From: GCA-2686295 sp964402995
GTDB lineage: Archaea > Nanobdellota > Nanobdellia > Woesearchaeales > GCA-2686295
Assembly: GCA_964402995.1 (NCBI GenBank)
Contig: CAYOEA010000009.1
Location: 1 to 64,000 of the forward strand
DNA length: 64,000 nucleotides
Direction of reading: 5' to 3'
Shown here one piece after another: positions 34,951-42,849 of this stretch (the stretch's first letter is position 1; every line of letters starts with the position of its first letter). The notes below the pieces were generated by a model. That model had not been told where the DNA came from. It saw only the letters and a list, made by a program, of their open reading frames with translations, and did no database searches. The translations under genes were made by a program, and so were the position numbers.

Positions 34951-37567
34951 TCTCTCTTACTGCTGCTTGTGCTGCTGCAAGTTTTGCAATTGGAACTCTA
35001 AATGGTGAGCAGCTTACATAGTTTAATCCTACTCTATGGCAAAATTCTACTGATGATGGCTCTCCGCCGTGTTCTCCACAGATTCCAAGTTTAATTCCAG
35101 GTCTTGCTTGCTGTCCTTTCTTTACAGCCATTTCTACTAATTGACCAACACCTGTTTGATCTAATACTTGGAATGGATCTTTTTCTAAGATTCCTTTTTC
35201 TACGTATTCTGGAACGAATTTTCCTACATCGTCTCTTGAGAATCCCATAGTCATCTGTGTTAAATCATTTGTTCCAAAGCTAAAGAACTCTGCTTCTACT
35301 GCAACTGCATCTGCAACTAATGCTGCTCTTGGAACTTCAATCATAGTTCCAACCATGTATTTTACATCTGTTCCGTCTAGTATTCTATCAGCTGCTGCAA
35401 CAATAATTGCTTTTTGATTTGTAAATTCTTCAACAGTACCAATTAAAGGAACCATAACTTCAGGTTTTACTGAAATTCCTTCTGCTGCAACTTCTTTTGC
35501 TGCTTCAAAGATTGCTTCTGCTTGCATTTCTGCAATTTCAGGATATGTAACTCCTAATCTACAACCTCTGTGACCAAGCATTGGGTTTACTTCATGTAAG
35601 CTTTCGATTTTGTGTTTTAAATCTTCTATACTTACGCCAAGTTCACCTGCAATTTCTGCAATGTCTGTTTCAGCTGTTGGTAAGAATTCATGTAATGGAG
35701 GGTCTAACAATCTAATTGTGATTGGTTTTCCTTCCATGATTTTGAATAATGCTTTGAAGTCATCTTTTTGGAAAGGTTTAATTTTCAAAAGAGCTTTTTT
35801 TCGACCTTCTAAGTTTTCACTCATTATCATTTCTCTAACAGCTTTGATTCTATCACCTTCAAAGAACATATGCTCAGTTCTGCATAGACCAATTCCTTCT
35901 GCACCAAATTTGATTGCTTGCTGTGCGTCTCTTGGTGTTTCTGCATTTGTTCTAACTCCCATTCTTCGGAATTTATCAGCAATATCCATTAACTTTCCAA
36001 AGTTTCCTGTAAGTTCTGGATCAGTTGTTGGAATTTTTCCTGCGTAAACATCTCCGCTAGTTCCATCAAGTGTAATGTAATCTCCTTCAGTGAATTTTTC
36101 TCCACCTAGTTCTAATGATTTTGCTGCTTCTGAAATTCTTGCATCCCCTAAACCTGATACACAACATTTACCCATTCCACGAGCTACAACTGCTGCATGT
36201 GAAGTCATTCCACCTTTTGCAGTTAGAATTCCTACTGCTGCGTCCATCCCAATTAAATCTTCTGGACTTGTATCATTTCTTACCAAGATTACTTTTTCAC
36301 CAGCTTGTTTTAATTCTACTGCTGATTCATTTGTAAATGCAATTTTTCCTACAGCTCCACCTGGTGATGCTGGAAGACCTTTTCCTAAAGATGTGTGTTT
36401 TTCTTTTGCAACATGATCAAGTTGTGGATGTAATAACTGATCAAGTTGATTTGGATCTACTCTCATTACAGCTTCTTTTTCTGTAATTAATCCTTCATCA
36501 ACCATTTCTACAGCCATTCTTACTGCAGCTTCAGCTGTTCTTTTTCCATTTCTTGTTTGAAGCATATAAAGTGTTTTGTCTTGGATAGTAAATTCCATAT
36601 CTTGCATATCTTTGTAGTGCAATTCTAATTTTTTATAGATTGCAACAAGCTCAGCATATGCTTGTGGCATAACACTTTCTAACTGTGAGATTGGTTGTGG
36701 AGTTCTAATTCCTGCAACAACGTCTTCTCCTTGTGCGTTCATTAAATATTCTCCATAGAAATAGTTTTCTCCTGTTGATGGATCTCTTGAGAAACATACT
36801 CCAGTTCCACTTGTTTCGCCCATATTTCCAAAGACCATTGCTTGAATATTTACAGCTGTTCCATCTAATCCTTTGATGTCATTCATTCTTCTGTAAACAA
36901 TTGCACGATCATTGTTCCATGAACCAAATACTGCTTCTATTGACATAATTAATTGTTCTTTTACATCAATTGGAAACTCTCTTCCTGCATGTTCTTTGAT
37001 AGTTTCTTTGTATTTTTCTACTACTTCTTTTAAGTCATCAGCTGATAAGTCAGTATCAAATTCAACGCCTTTTGTTTCTTTGATAGTTTCTAATACTTTT
37101 TCGAAATTAGCATGCTCTACACCCATCACTACATCTCCAAACATTTGAAGAAATCTTCTGTATGAGTCATAAGCAAATCTATCATTTCCTGATTTTGCTG
37201 CAAGACCTGCAACTACTTCATCATTTAATCCTAAATTTAGAATTGTATCCATCATTCCTGGCATAGATACTGCAGCTCCACTTCTTACTGATAATAATAA
37301 CGGACTTTCACTATTTCCTAGCTTGCTTTCCATTTCTGATTCAAGCGTTACTAAGTGTTGATCGATTTCTGTTAATGCTGCTTCTGAAAGTTTTTTTCCT
37401 TCTGTATAAAATTCAGCACAAGTTGCAGTTGTTATTGTAAATCCTGGCGGTACTGGCACACCAATATTTGCCATTTCTGCTAAGTTAGCTCCTTTGCCAC
37501 CTAGAATGTTTTTCATACTCTTTTCGCCTTCAGTTCCTTTTTTACCGAAGTAATATACATGTTTCAT
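34937..37567 (-). CDS. ppdK: Pyruvate, phosphate dikinase
   Basis: An 876-residue PPDK of standard length. The N-terminal ATP-grasp domain has GGKGANLAEMANIGVPVPPGF, the central phosphohistidine domain GGMTSHAAVVARGMG with the catalytic His, and the C-terminal TIM barrel GLCRTEHMF, MIEVPRAALVAD and FGTNDLTQMTMG. Interconverts pyruvate, ATP and Pi with PEP, AMP and PPi, serving glycolysis or gluconeogenesis; the AMP can be recycled by Adk (25412-26044). Confidence 0.96.
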   Translation of the reverse strand: MKHVYYFGKKGTEGEKSMKNILGGKGANLAEMANIGVPVPPGFTITTATCAEFYTEGKKLSEAALTEIDQHLVTLESEMESKLGNSESPLLLSVRSGAAVSMPGMMDTILNLGLNDEVVAGLAAKSGNDRFAYDSYRRFLQMFGDVVMGVEHANFEKVLETIKETKGVEFDTDLSADDLKEVVEKYKETIKEHAGREFPIDVKEQLIMSIEAVFGSWNNDRAIVYRRMNDIKGLDGTAVNIQAMVFGNMGETSGTGVCFSRDPSTGENYFYGEYLMNAQGEDVVAGIRTPQPISQLESVMPQAYAELVAIYKKLELHYKDMQDMEFTIQDKTLYMLQTRNGKRTAEAAVRMAVEMVDEGLITEKEAVMRVDPNQLDQLLHPQLDHVAKEKHTSLGKGLPASPGGAVGKIAFTNESAVELKQAGEKVILVRNDTSPEDLIGMDAAVGILTAKGGMTSHAAVVARGMGKCCVSGLGDARISEAAKSLELGGEKFTEGDYITLDGTSGDVYAGKIPTTDPELTGNFGKLMDIADKFRRMGVRTNAETPRDAQQAIKFGAEGIGLCRTEHMFFEGDRIKAVREMIMSENLEGRKKALLKIKPFQKDDFKALFKIMEGKPITIRLLDPPLHEFLPTAETDIAEIAGELGVSIEDLKHKIESLHEVNPMLGHRGCRLGVTYPEIAEMQAEAIFEAAKEVAAEGISVKPEVMVPLIGTVEEFTNQKAIIVAAADRILDGTDVKYMVGTMIEVPRAALVADAVAVEAEFFSFGTNDLTQMTMGFSRDDVGKFVPEYVEKGILEKDPFQVLDQTGVGQLVEMAVKKGQQARPGIKLGICGEHGGEPSSVEFCHRVGLNYVSCSPFRVPIAKLAAAQAAVRETLNN

Positions 37568-37651
37568 TTTGTGTATTCCTCACTAGTTTTTTATTGAATA
37601 TGATATAAGAATTAGTACTCTCTTACACCTATAAACTAACCTAAAATCAAG

Positions 37652-37697
37652 TTGTTTTTAAAGATATTTATTATGTAGAATATATGTTAAAGAAAAA
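37652..37697 (+). repeat. Promoter-like sequence duplicated at 38812-38854
   Basis: GTTTT(T)AAA...ATATTTAT followed by TAGAATATATGTTAAAGAAAAA occurs here and again at about 38812-38854, differing at a few bases. Each contains a TATA-like ATATTTAT and an ATG followed by Lys codons, but the ORFs are only 16 codons here and an antisense shadow there. Probably a duplicated promoter remnant in the same patch as the Cys-rich paralogues. Confidence 0.45.
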
Positions 37698-37794
37698 AAT
37701 ATTTTTTCAGCAGAATACAAGGAAAAACAAATAATCACTACTGGACGATGGTGAAAATATAAACATTTATAAATAATTTCATATTAAAACTTGT

Positions 37795-38346
37795 ATGAAG
37801 AAAACTTTAGCAGGAATAATCTTAACCTGTCTAAGTGTCACGATGTTTTCACAGACTAATACAAGCATAAATACCAACAAAATAGAATTAAAGGCATCTA
37901 ACCATTTATACGACACTATAAGAGATGCCAATTCTTTTGAAGCTAAAACATTAGAAAATAACACTTATAAAATAAAAGAAACAGAAAATGAATTCTTTAT
38001 GAAATTGGATAGCACAGATAAACAATATTTAATGGACAAAATAGACGAAATAGACGAAGAAATACCTAAAACAGTGAATAACTATACAAGTATTTTATGT
38101 GATGTCTTAAACAAAAACAATAGAAGAAACCCAATCTCAATTAATGACTTAATAGATCAAAAAGATAATAATTATGAACTAATATATGTATCCGTAAAAA
38201 AAGTTAAAAACATGAACATCTTTGTTTTTCAATATAGCATTAATGGAGAACAAAATAGAATTACTTACGCGGAACGAGATGTAAAAATTGCAGATACATT
38301 AATTGAAGAGTTAAAAGAAATTAGAAATAAAAAAAAGAAATATTAA
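37795..38346 (+). CDS. Exported protein of unknown function, 183 residues
   Basis: An N-terminal signal peptide (KKTLAGIILTCLSVTMFSQ) leads a soluble, charged domain without recognised family. Transcript leaderless: TATA TTTATAAATA at about 37764-37773 lies about 27 bases before the ATG. The signal with its SQT end is unusual for this archaeon and resembles Bacteroidetes exported proteins, so acquisition by transfer is possible. Convergent with the first Cys-rich paralogue. Confidence 0.6.
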   Translation: MKKTLAGIILTCLSVTMFSQTNTSINTNKIELKASNHLYDTIRDANSFEAKTLENNTYKIKETENEFFMKLDSTDKQYLMDKIDEIDEEIPKTVNNYTSILCDVLNKNNRRNPISINDLIDQKDNNYELIYVSVKKVKNMNIFVFQYSINGEQNRITYAERDVKIADTLIEELKEIRNKKKKY

Positions 38347-38357
38347 TTAAAAAAGTT

Positions 38358-38669
38358 TTAACCAGTATGATAATAACCAGCCATACAAACACCGCCTCCA
38401 GTGCAAGTAGAAGAACAAGAACCTCCCGTCCAAGAACCACACGAACCAACTTTATATGCATAACCATCATCATCAAATTCGAAACAACCACATGATAATG
38501 ACTGAGTCGCAGGTGGTCTACTTGGTCTTTGACCAGCAATATTCTCATCATTTAAATCTATTGGCACTATTTTTGTCGCTGATTTACCACCAATTAATAC
38601 AACTAGTGCAACAATTGCCACCATTGCTACAATTGCAATATAAACCATTGCATTATTATTTTCAGACAT
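38358..38669 (-). CDS. Anchored six-cysteine protein, paralogue 1
   Basis: A 103-residue protein: an acidic N terminus without basic residues, a single hydrophobic segment MVYIAIVAMVAIVALVV, a short linker (SATKIVPID) and an exported tail with exactly six cysteines (CGC, then four single Cys) and many Gly/Ser. Probably anchored by its N terminus with a disulfide-rich tail outside. AGGTGAT ribosome site. Nearly identical to paralogue 3 over the first 35 codons, unrelated in the tail. Confidence 0.68.
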   Translation of the reverse strand: MSENNNAMVYIAIVAMVAIVALVVLIGGKSATKIVPIDLNDENIAGQRPSRPPATQSLSCGCFEFDDDGYAYKVGSCGSWTGGSCSSTCTGGGVCMAGYYHTG

Positions 38670-38770
38670 TTTATCACCTTTTAGTTTAATTATAAACTTA
38701 ATAAGAAAAATAATCAGATTAATACTATTTAAATATTTCTACAACTCTATATCAACAAAATAATAATCAG
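38670..38770 (-). repeat. Shared promoter block of the Cys-rich paralogues, copy 1
   Basis: About 100 bases upstream of paralogue 1 match the blocks at 39213-39313 and 39792-39890. Each contains the ribosome site, a minus-strand TATA box AAATATTTAAATAG, and CTACAACTCTAT, which at 39861-39872 is the last codons and stop of xthA. The non-coding copies are decayed mostly by transitions. Confidence 0.65.
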
Positions 38771-38912
38771 AATACACCTATCACATAAATTTCTAACCCC
38801 AAAAAAAACTGTGTTTTAAAAATATTTATAGTATAGAATATATGTTAAAGAAAAATTATAAAATTAAAGAAAAAAAGAAAAAAATTCAAGATTTAAATTT
38901 GAGATTATATCT

Positions 38913-39212
38913 TTATTCCCAGTTAGCTGCTGCGCCAGCATTACATCTAGTTACACAACCTGAATCATATCCTGTACAACATCTTTCACATTCTGATGCT
39001 GGAGGAGCAGTACAACCAGAGCTATACATAGTATTACCGCCAGTAGATAATTTTCCTGAAGATGCAAAAGCTAATCCTGCTTGATTTGCGTCATCCATGC
39101 TTAATACTTTTGTTGTTGAATTTCCACTAATAACAACTACTAGTGCTACTATTGCTACCATTGCTACAATTGCAATATAAACCATTGTATTATGATCATT
39201 ATTTTCTACCAT
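38913..39212 (-). CDS. Anchored six-cysteine protein, paralogue 2
   Basis: A 99-residue protein with the same anchor as its two neighbours (MVYIAIVAMVAIVALVV, then SGNSTTKVLSMD) and a tail again holding six cysteines, including ERCCTGYDSGC. The tail does not align with those of the other two beyond the cysteine count. AGGTGAT ribosome site and the shared promoter block upstream. Confidence 0.68.
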   Translation of the reverse strand: MVENNDHNTMVYIAIVAMVAIVALVVVISGNSTTKVLSMDDANQAGLAFASSGKLSTGGNTMYSSGCTAPPASECERCCTGYDSGCVTRCNAGAAANWE

Positions 39213-39313
39213 CTTATCACCTTTTAATTTAATTTTAACTTAATAATACCTCATATTTTAGATTAATACTATTTAAATATTTCTACAACTCTATCTTGAC
39301 AAAAAAATAATCT
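39213..39313 (-). repeat. Shared promoter block of the Cys-rich paralogues, copy 2
   Basis: Same arrangement upstream of paralogue 2: ribosome site, TATA AAATATTTAAATAG, then CTACAACTCTATCTTGAC, the duplicated 3' end of xthA (13 of 18 bases further in still match). Confidence 0.65.
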
Positions 39314-39362
39314 TAATTTAAAAATCAAAGAAGAAATAAATAAAAAATTAAAAAAAAATTAA

Positions 39363-39791
39363 TTAGTAAATTGATCCTGCTGCTGCCTTAGCCGAACACC
39401 CACTACCACCGGAATAACCAGAAGGAGGATTACATTCACACTGTCCACTACCTTCCTTTGAACAAGTACCAGTTACAGTTGAACCATCAGAATCTTTTGT
39501 AGCAGTACATGTTAACCAACACCAAGTACGAGCCGCATCAGCTTCATGCCAACCACTTGCACCAGGAAGACCATATGATCCAAATGATTCTAAAGGATTA
39601 GATGCTTGAGTTGATCTTAAAAAAATTCTTGAACTTGCTAATCCTGCTGAATTTGCATCAACATCATTCACAATAGGTTCTAAACTTACAACTTTTGTTG
39701 CTGAATTTCCATTAATAACTACTACTAGTGCAACAATTGCCACCATTGCTACAATTGCAATGTAAACCATTGCATTATTATTTTCTACCAT
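39363..39791 (-). CDS. Anchored six-cysteine protein, paralogue 3 (likely founder)
   Basis: A 142-residue protein, longest of the three. Same anchor (MVYIAIVAMVAIVALVV, SATKVVSLEP), a linker of about 50 residues and a tail with six cysteines (WCWLTC, then GTC, QCEC, GC) and many Gly/Ser. Its promoter abuts and overlaps the 3' end of xthA, and fragments of that xthA end recur upstream of paralogues 1 and 2, which makes this copy the source of the others. Confidence 0.68.
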   Translation of the reverse strand: MVENNNAMVYIAIVAMVAIVALVVVINGNSATKVVSLEPIVNDVDANSAGLASSRIFLRSTQASNPLESFGSYGLPGASGWHEADAARTWCWLTCTATKDSDGSTVTGTCSKEGSGQCECNPPSGYSGGSGCSAKAAAGSIY

Positions 39792-39860
39792 TATATCACC
39801 TTTTAGTTTAATTATAAACTTAATAAGAAAAATAATCAGATTAAATCTATTTAAATATTT

Positions 39861-40631
39861 CTACAACTCTATCTCGACAGGACAATGATCAGAGCCTAAT
39901 ATTTCAGGCAATATTTTTGCAGATTTTAACTTTCCAATCATTTTCTGAGAGACTAAAAAATAATCTATTCGCCAGCCAACATTTCTGCTTCGAGCACCCA
40001 TTCTATAACTCCACCATGAATATGCGTCTTCTTTGTCAGGGTAGAAATGTCTAAAACTATCAACAAGTCCAGCTTCTAAATGCTTAGTCATTCCTTCTCG
40101 TTCTCTATCTGAAAACCCAGGACTTCCAAGTTTAGTTGCAGTAGTCATATTTGGCTTTGAATTTTTCAAGTCAATTTCTTTATGCGCAGCATTTAAGTCC
40201 CCGCATATTACAACTGGTTTTTTCTTATCTAAATCCATTATAAAGTTTCTAAACGCATTATCCCATTCGACTCTATAATCAATTCTTGCTAACATATCTT
40301 TTGAATTTGGAGTATAAACATTTACTAAAAAAAAGTCTTCATATTCTAAACTTATAACTCTACCTTCTTGATCGTGTTCTTCAATACCCATATCATAAAT
40401 TACCGCGTAAGGTTCAACTTTTGAGAAAACTGCTGTGCCTGAATAACCCTTTTTTTCTGCACTATTCCAATATTTATATGGATAGTCTAGCAGCATTAAA
40501 TCTACTTGTTCAGGTCTGGCTTTTGTTTCTTGTAAACATAATACATCAGGTTTCTCTGAGTTTACAAATTCGTAGAAATTTTTCTTTATTATTGCTCTTA
40601 TTCCATTTACATTCCAAGAAATTAGTTTCAT
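39861..40631 (-). CDS. xthA: Exodeoxyribonuclease III / AP endonuclease
   Basis: A 256-residue EEP-fold nuclease: ISWNVNGIRA, LCLQETKA (metal-binding Glu), GTAVFSK, VYTPNS, GDLNAAHKEIDLKN (catalytic Asp/Asn) and the C-terminal GSDHCPVEIEL with the His-Asp pair. Cuts abasic sites and trims 3' ends in base excision repair. Its last codons form the start of the promoter for paralogue 3. Confidence 0.94.
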   Translation of the reverse strand: MKLISWNVNGIRAIIKKNFYEFVNSEKPDVLCLQETKARPEQVDLMLLDYPYKYWNSAEKKGYSGTAVFSKVEPYAVIYDMGIEEHDQEGRVISLEYEDFFLVNVYTPNSKDMLARIDYRVEWDNAFRNFIMDLDKKKPVVICGDLNAAHKEIDLKNSKPNMTTATKLGSPGFSDREREGMTKHLEAGLVDSFRHFYPDKEDAYSWWSYRMGARSRNVGWRIDYFLVSQKMIGKLKSAKILPEILGSDHCPVEIEL

Positions 40632-40672
40632 AAATTCGCTCCTAAAAAATTATGTATGCCAAAAATATTCTT

Positions 40673-40719
40673 CATTCAAAAGCAATACTTTTGATGCGCC
40701 AAAACGTTAGTTTTGTGCG
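40673..40719. repeat. Double-hairpin (BIME-like) element, copy C
   Basis: Hairpin 1: CAT-T-CAAAAG, loop CAATA, CTTTTG-ATG with the T bulged on the 5' arm; compared with copies A and B the outer pairs changed from CAC/GTG to CAT/ATG, a compensatory change. Hairpin 2: CGC-CAAAAC, loop GTTA, GTTTTG-T-GCG with a T bulged on the 3' arm. Lies in the gap before xthA. Confidence 0.62.
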
Positions 40720-40735
40720 TTTGAGCATCATCTTA

Positions 40736-41374
40736 CTAATTAAGATTATACTTGATGTTTTTATATTCTTCCTCTAATTTAAAATATTCTTGCTCATTTA
40801 AGTTTATCAAGTCTAAATCTTTCACAATAAGTCTACTTACAACTCTAAGAAATTGTTGTAAATGAGGATAGGGGATTTTCACATCAAAAATATCTTTTTT
40901 ATTATGATCAATTGCTTCTTCTAAATCTTTAACAAATATTTCTTTTGCAAAATCATAAAGCATCACGATATCTAAATCATTATTTTTTATTGCAGTCTCA
41001 ATCAAAAAATTTTTCTGCAATTCTCTCATAGTCTCTTTACTTTGAGCAGTATTTTTTATTTTGTTAAAAACATGAGTAAAATTAGTTTTTCCAAGTCGCG
41101 TATCAATAATTAAATCATTTGATATTTCAACTGCATTATCCATATATTTTTCTAATTGGAAATATAGTTCCATTATTTCTTCTTTGTTTCTTCCACCAAC
41201 ATTATTAGTTAAGAAATGTAATTTTTGAACCATTAAATTTAAATTAGTTGAAATCTCTTTAGTGGTAGCATCTATACTGCTCAAATATCTCCTCTCAGCA
41301 ATTACCTGCTCATCAGAATTAGTAAGAACTTTTTCCACATTAATTTTAGATAGCCAGTTGTATATGCTTACCAT
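40736..41374 (-). CDS. Helical protein of unknown function next to gatE
   Basis: A 212-residue protein, almost entirely alpha-helical and charged, no membrane segment or motif I recognise. It starts 23 bases after the gatE stop and is probably in the gatD-gatE transcript. A link to tRNA amidation is only suggested by position. Confidence 0.58.
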   Translation of the reverse strand: MVSIYNWLSKINVEKVLTNSDEQVIAERRYLSSIDATTKEISTNLNLMVQKLHFLTNNVGGRNKEEIMELYFQLEKYMDNAVEISNDLIIDTRLGKTNFTHVFNKIKNTAQSKETMRELQKNFLIETAIKNNDLDIVMLYDFAKEIFVKDLEEAIDHNKKDIFDVKIPYPHLQQFLRVVSRLIVKDLDLINLNEQEYFKLEEEYKNIKYNLN

Positions 41375-41397
41375 GTCTTACTTCACCATTATCTCTT

Positions 41398-42831
41398 TTA
41401 TTTTTTTAAATTTCTCTGCAGAAACATCATCACTGTCTTTCCTTCTACTTGTCCTTTAAACTTTGCCATCACTTGACCCATGAGTGCGCCAACCGGTGCA
41501 TTAGGACTTTTATCCACTATCCTTTTTATTTCTTTCTCTAATTCTTCATCTGAAACTGTTTCAAATTTGCTAAAATCTAATTTTCCAGATTTTGAATACT
41601 CAACAAGAACTTCAATAGTCATTGATTTTGAAACTTTATCTTGTAAAATCGCAGTTAGCATTTCATCAGCCACAGTTTCAAATTCAAGCGTTACTTCATA
41701 TCGTTTTTTTAGTTCTTTTGGAATCGCAGTAAAACAATCCAACACATATTTTGATTCTATTTGTTTATATTTCTTAAAGTAATCTTCAAGATTTGTGCCG
41801 GTTTTATCTATATAACTTACTGCTTGTTTTGCATAATCAGAATTTAACTTATATTCTTTTTCAAATCTTACTTGTTTTTCATCTAACATTTCAACTTGTT
41901 CAAATGTAAAGTCTCCAACTATTATTGTTGGCACATCAGTTTCAGGATACATTCTTGCGCCACCTGGCATAGGTCTTAAAAATTTAGTTGTAAAATCTGG
42001 TTCTGCTCGCCTTACTTCCATTGCAACTTTTTCTCCTTTTGCAATTACTTCTTGTTGTCTTTTAATTTCATAAGCTACAACTTTTGGTATACTCTTTAAA
42101 TCTTGAAATCCTTTTATCTCAGTTCGCGCACTACCCTTTATTGAAAGGTTTACGTCTTGTCTTATACTTCCAATTCCTCGTTTGCAAGCACCTGTACTTC
42201 GAAGTATCATCCCGATTCTTGCAGCTGCTTTTTGACATTCTTCTGCATCTCTTATATCTGGCGCGGTTGCGATTTCAAGTAATGGAATTCCTAGTCTTGA
42301 TATATTATAAGTGTCATGATCAGTTGTTCGACTAATTACTTGACATGCTTCTTCTTCTAAGAAAACTCCTAAAATTCCAACTTTATGTCCTTCAACATCA
42401 ATCCAACCATTTAGTCCAATAATTGCTGTTCTTTGAAATCCTGAAACATTTGATCCATCAACAACAGTTTTTCTCATGAATTGTATTTTATTTACAATTT
42501 CACAATTCATCATTTTAGCGACTTGTAATGCTGTTTTTAATGAATCTTGATTCACATTTCGTGGAGGTTCTTCATCCATTTCCACTAAACAATTTATATC
42601 TTCATATCCTTGATAAGTAAAGAGTTTTGCTTTTTTCTGTTCATGTGTTGCTGCAATATCTACTTTTCCACTTTCTCCTGCAGCAGCTCTAAGTCTTCTA
42701 TCAAAACTAAAGTCAGCTTTGTCTTTTCTAATTTCTGTTGGACAATTACAAAATAATTTTTTACCTTCTAACTGCTGATGTATTTCAATTCCGCATTTGA
42801 ATCCGATTTTTTTATATTCTGATTTATCCAT
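41398..42831 (-). CDS. gatE: Glu-tRNA(Gln) amidotransferase subunit E, short form without GAD insert
   Basis: About 477 residues. KCGIEIHQQL, the cradle motif DGSNVSGFQRTAIIGLNG, IGSIRQDVNLSI and LRPMPGGARMYPETDVP are GatB/GatE hallmarks, and FKCGIEIHQQLE is the GatE version. Usual GatE is about 600-630 residues because an AspRS-like GAD domain is inserted between the EIKG..L..IP segment and the LRP..R.YPETD segment; here those are only about 50 residues apart. Works with GatD (next gene) to turn Glu-tRNA(Gln) into Gln-tRNA(Gln). The ATG at 42831 is preferred over an upstream GTG that forms part of the ribosome site. Confidence 0.85.
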   Translation of the reverse strand: MDKSEYKKIGFKCGIEIHQQLEGKKLFCNCPTEIRKDKADFSFDRRLRAAAGESGKVDIAATHEQKKAKLFTYQGYEDINCLVEMDEEPPRNVNQDSLKTALQVAKMMNCEIVNKIQFMRKTVVDGSNVSGFQRTAIIGLNGWIDVEGHKVGILGVFLEEEACQVISRTTDHDTYNISRLGIPLLEIATAPDIRDAEECQKAAARIGMILRSTGACKRGIGSIRQDVNLSIKGSARTEIKGFQDLKSIPKVVAYEIKRQQEVIAKGEKVAMEVRRAEPDFTTKFLRPMPGGARMYPETDVPTIIVGDFTFEQVEMLDEKQVRFEKEYKLNSDYAKQAVSYIDKTGTNLEDYFKKYKQIESKYVLDCFTAIPKELKKRYEVTLEFETVADEMLTAILQDKVSKSMTIEVLVEYSKSGKLDFSKFETVSDEELEKEIKRIVDKSPNAPVGALMGQVMAKFKGQVEGKTVMMFLQRNLKK

Positions 42832-42849
42832 CTTGTTTATCACATCAAT

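Noticed and set aside
35610..36416. Plus-strand ORFs of 145 and 108 codons within ppdK
   Set aside because: Both are antisense to an unambiguous 876-residue enzyme; codon bias of that gene leaves the opposite frame open.
38842..39084. An 80-codon plus-strand ORF opposite Cys-rich paralogue 2
   Set aside because: It lies antisense to a gene with a good ribosome site and conserved anchor; its product is low-complexity at the start and reads as the complement of the Cys-rich gene.
20728..40719. CRISPR repeats
   Set aside because: The repeated hairpins are singletons far apart, without regularly spaced unique spacers or cas genes.
41398..42831. Calling the gene gatB (bacterial-type amidotransferase) because of its length
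   Set aside because: The KCGIEIHQQL form and the directly adjacent gatD identify GatE; the length is explained by a missing GAD insert.
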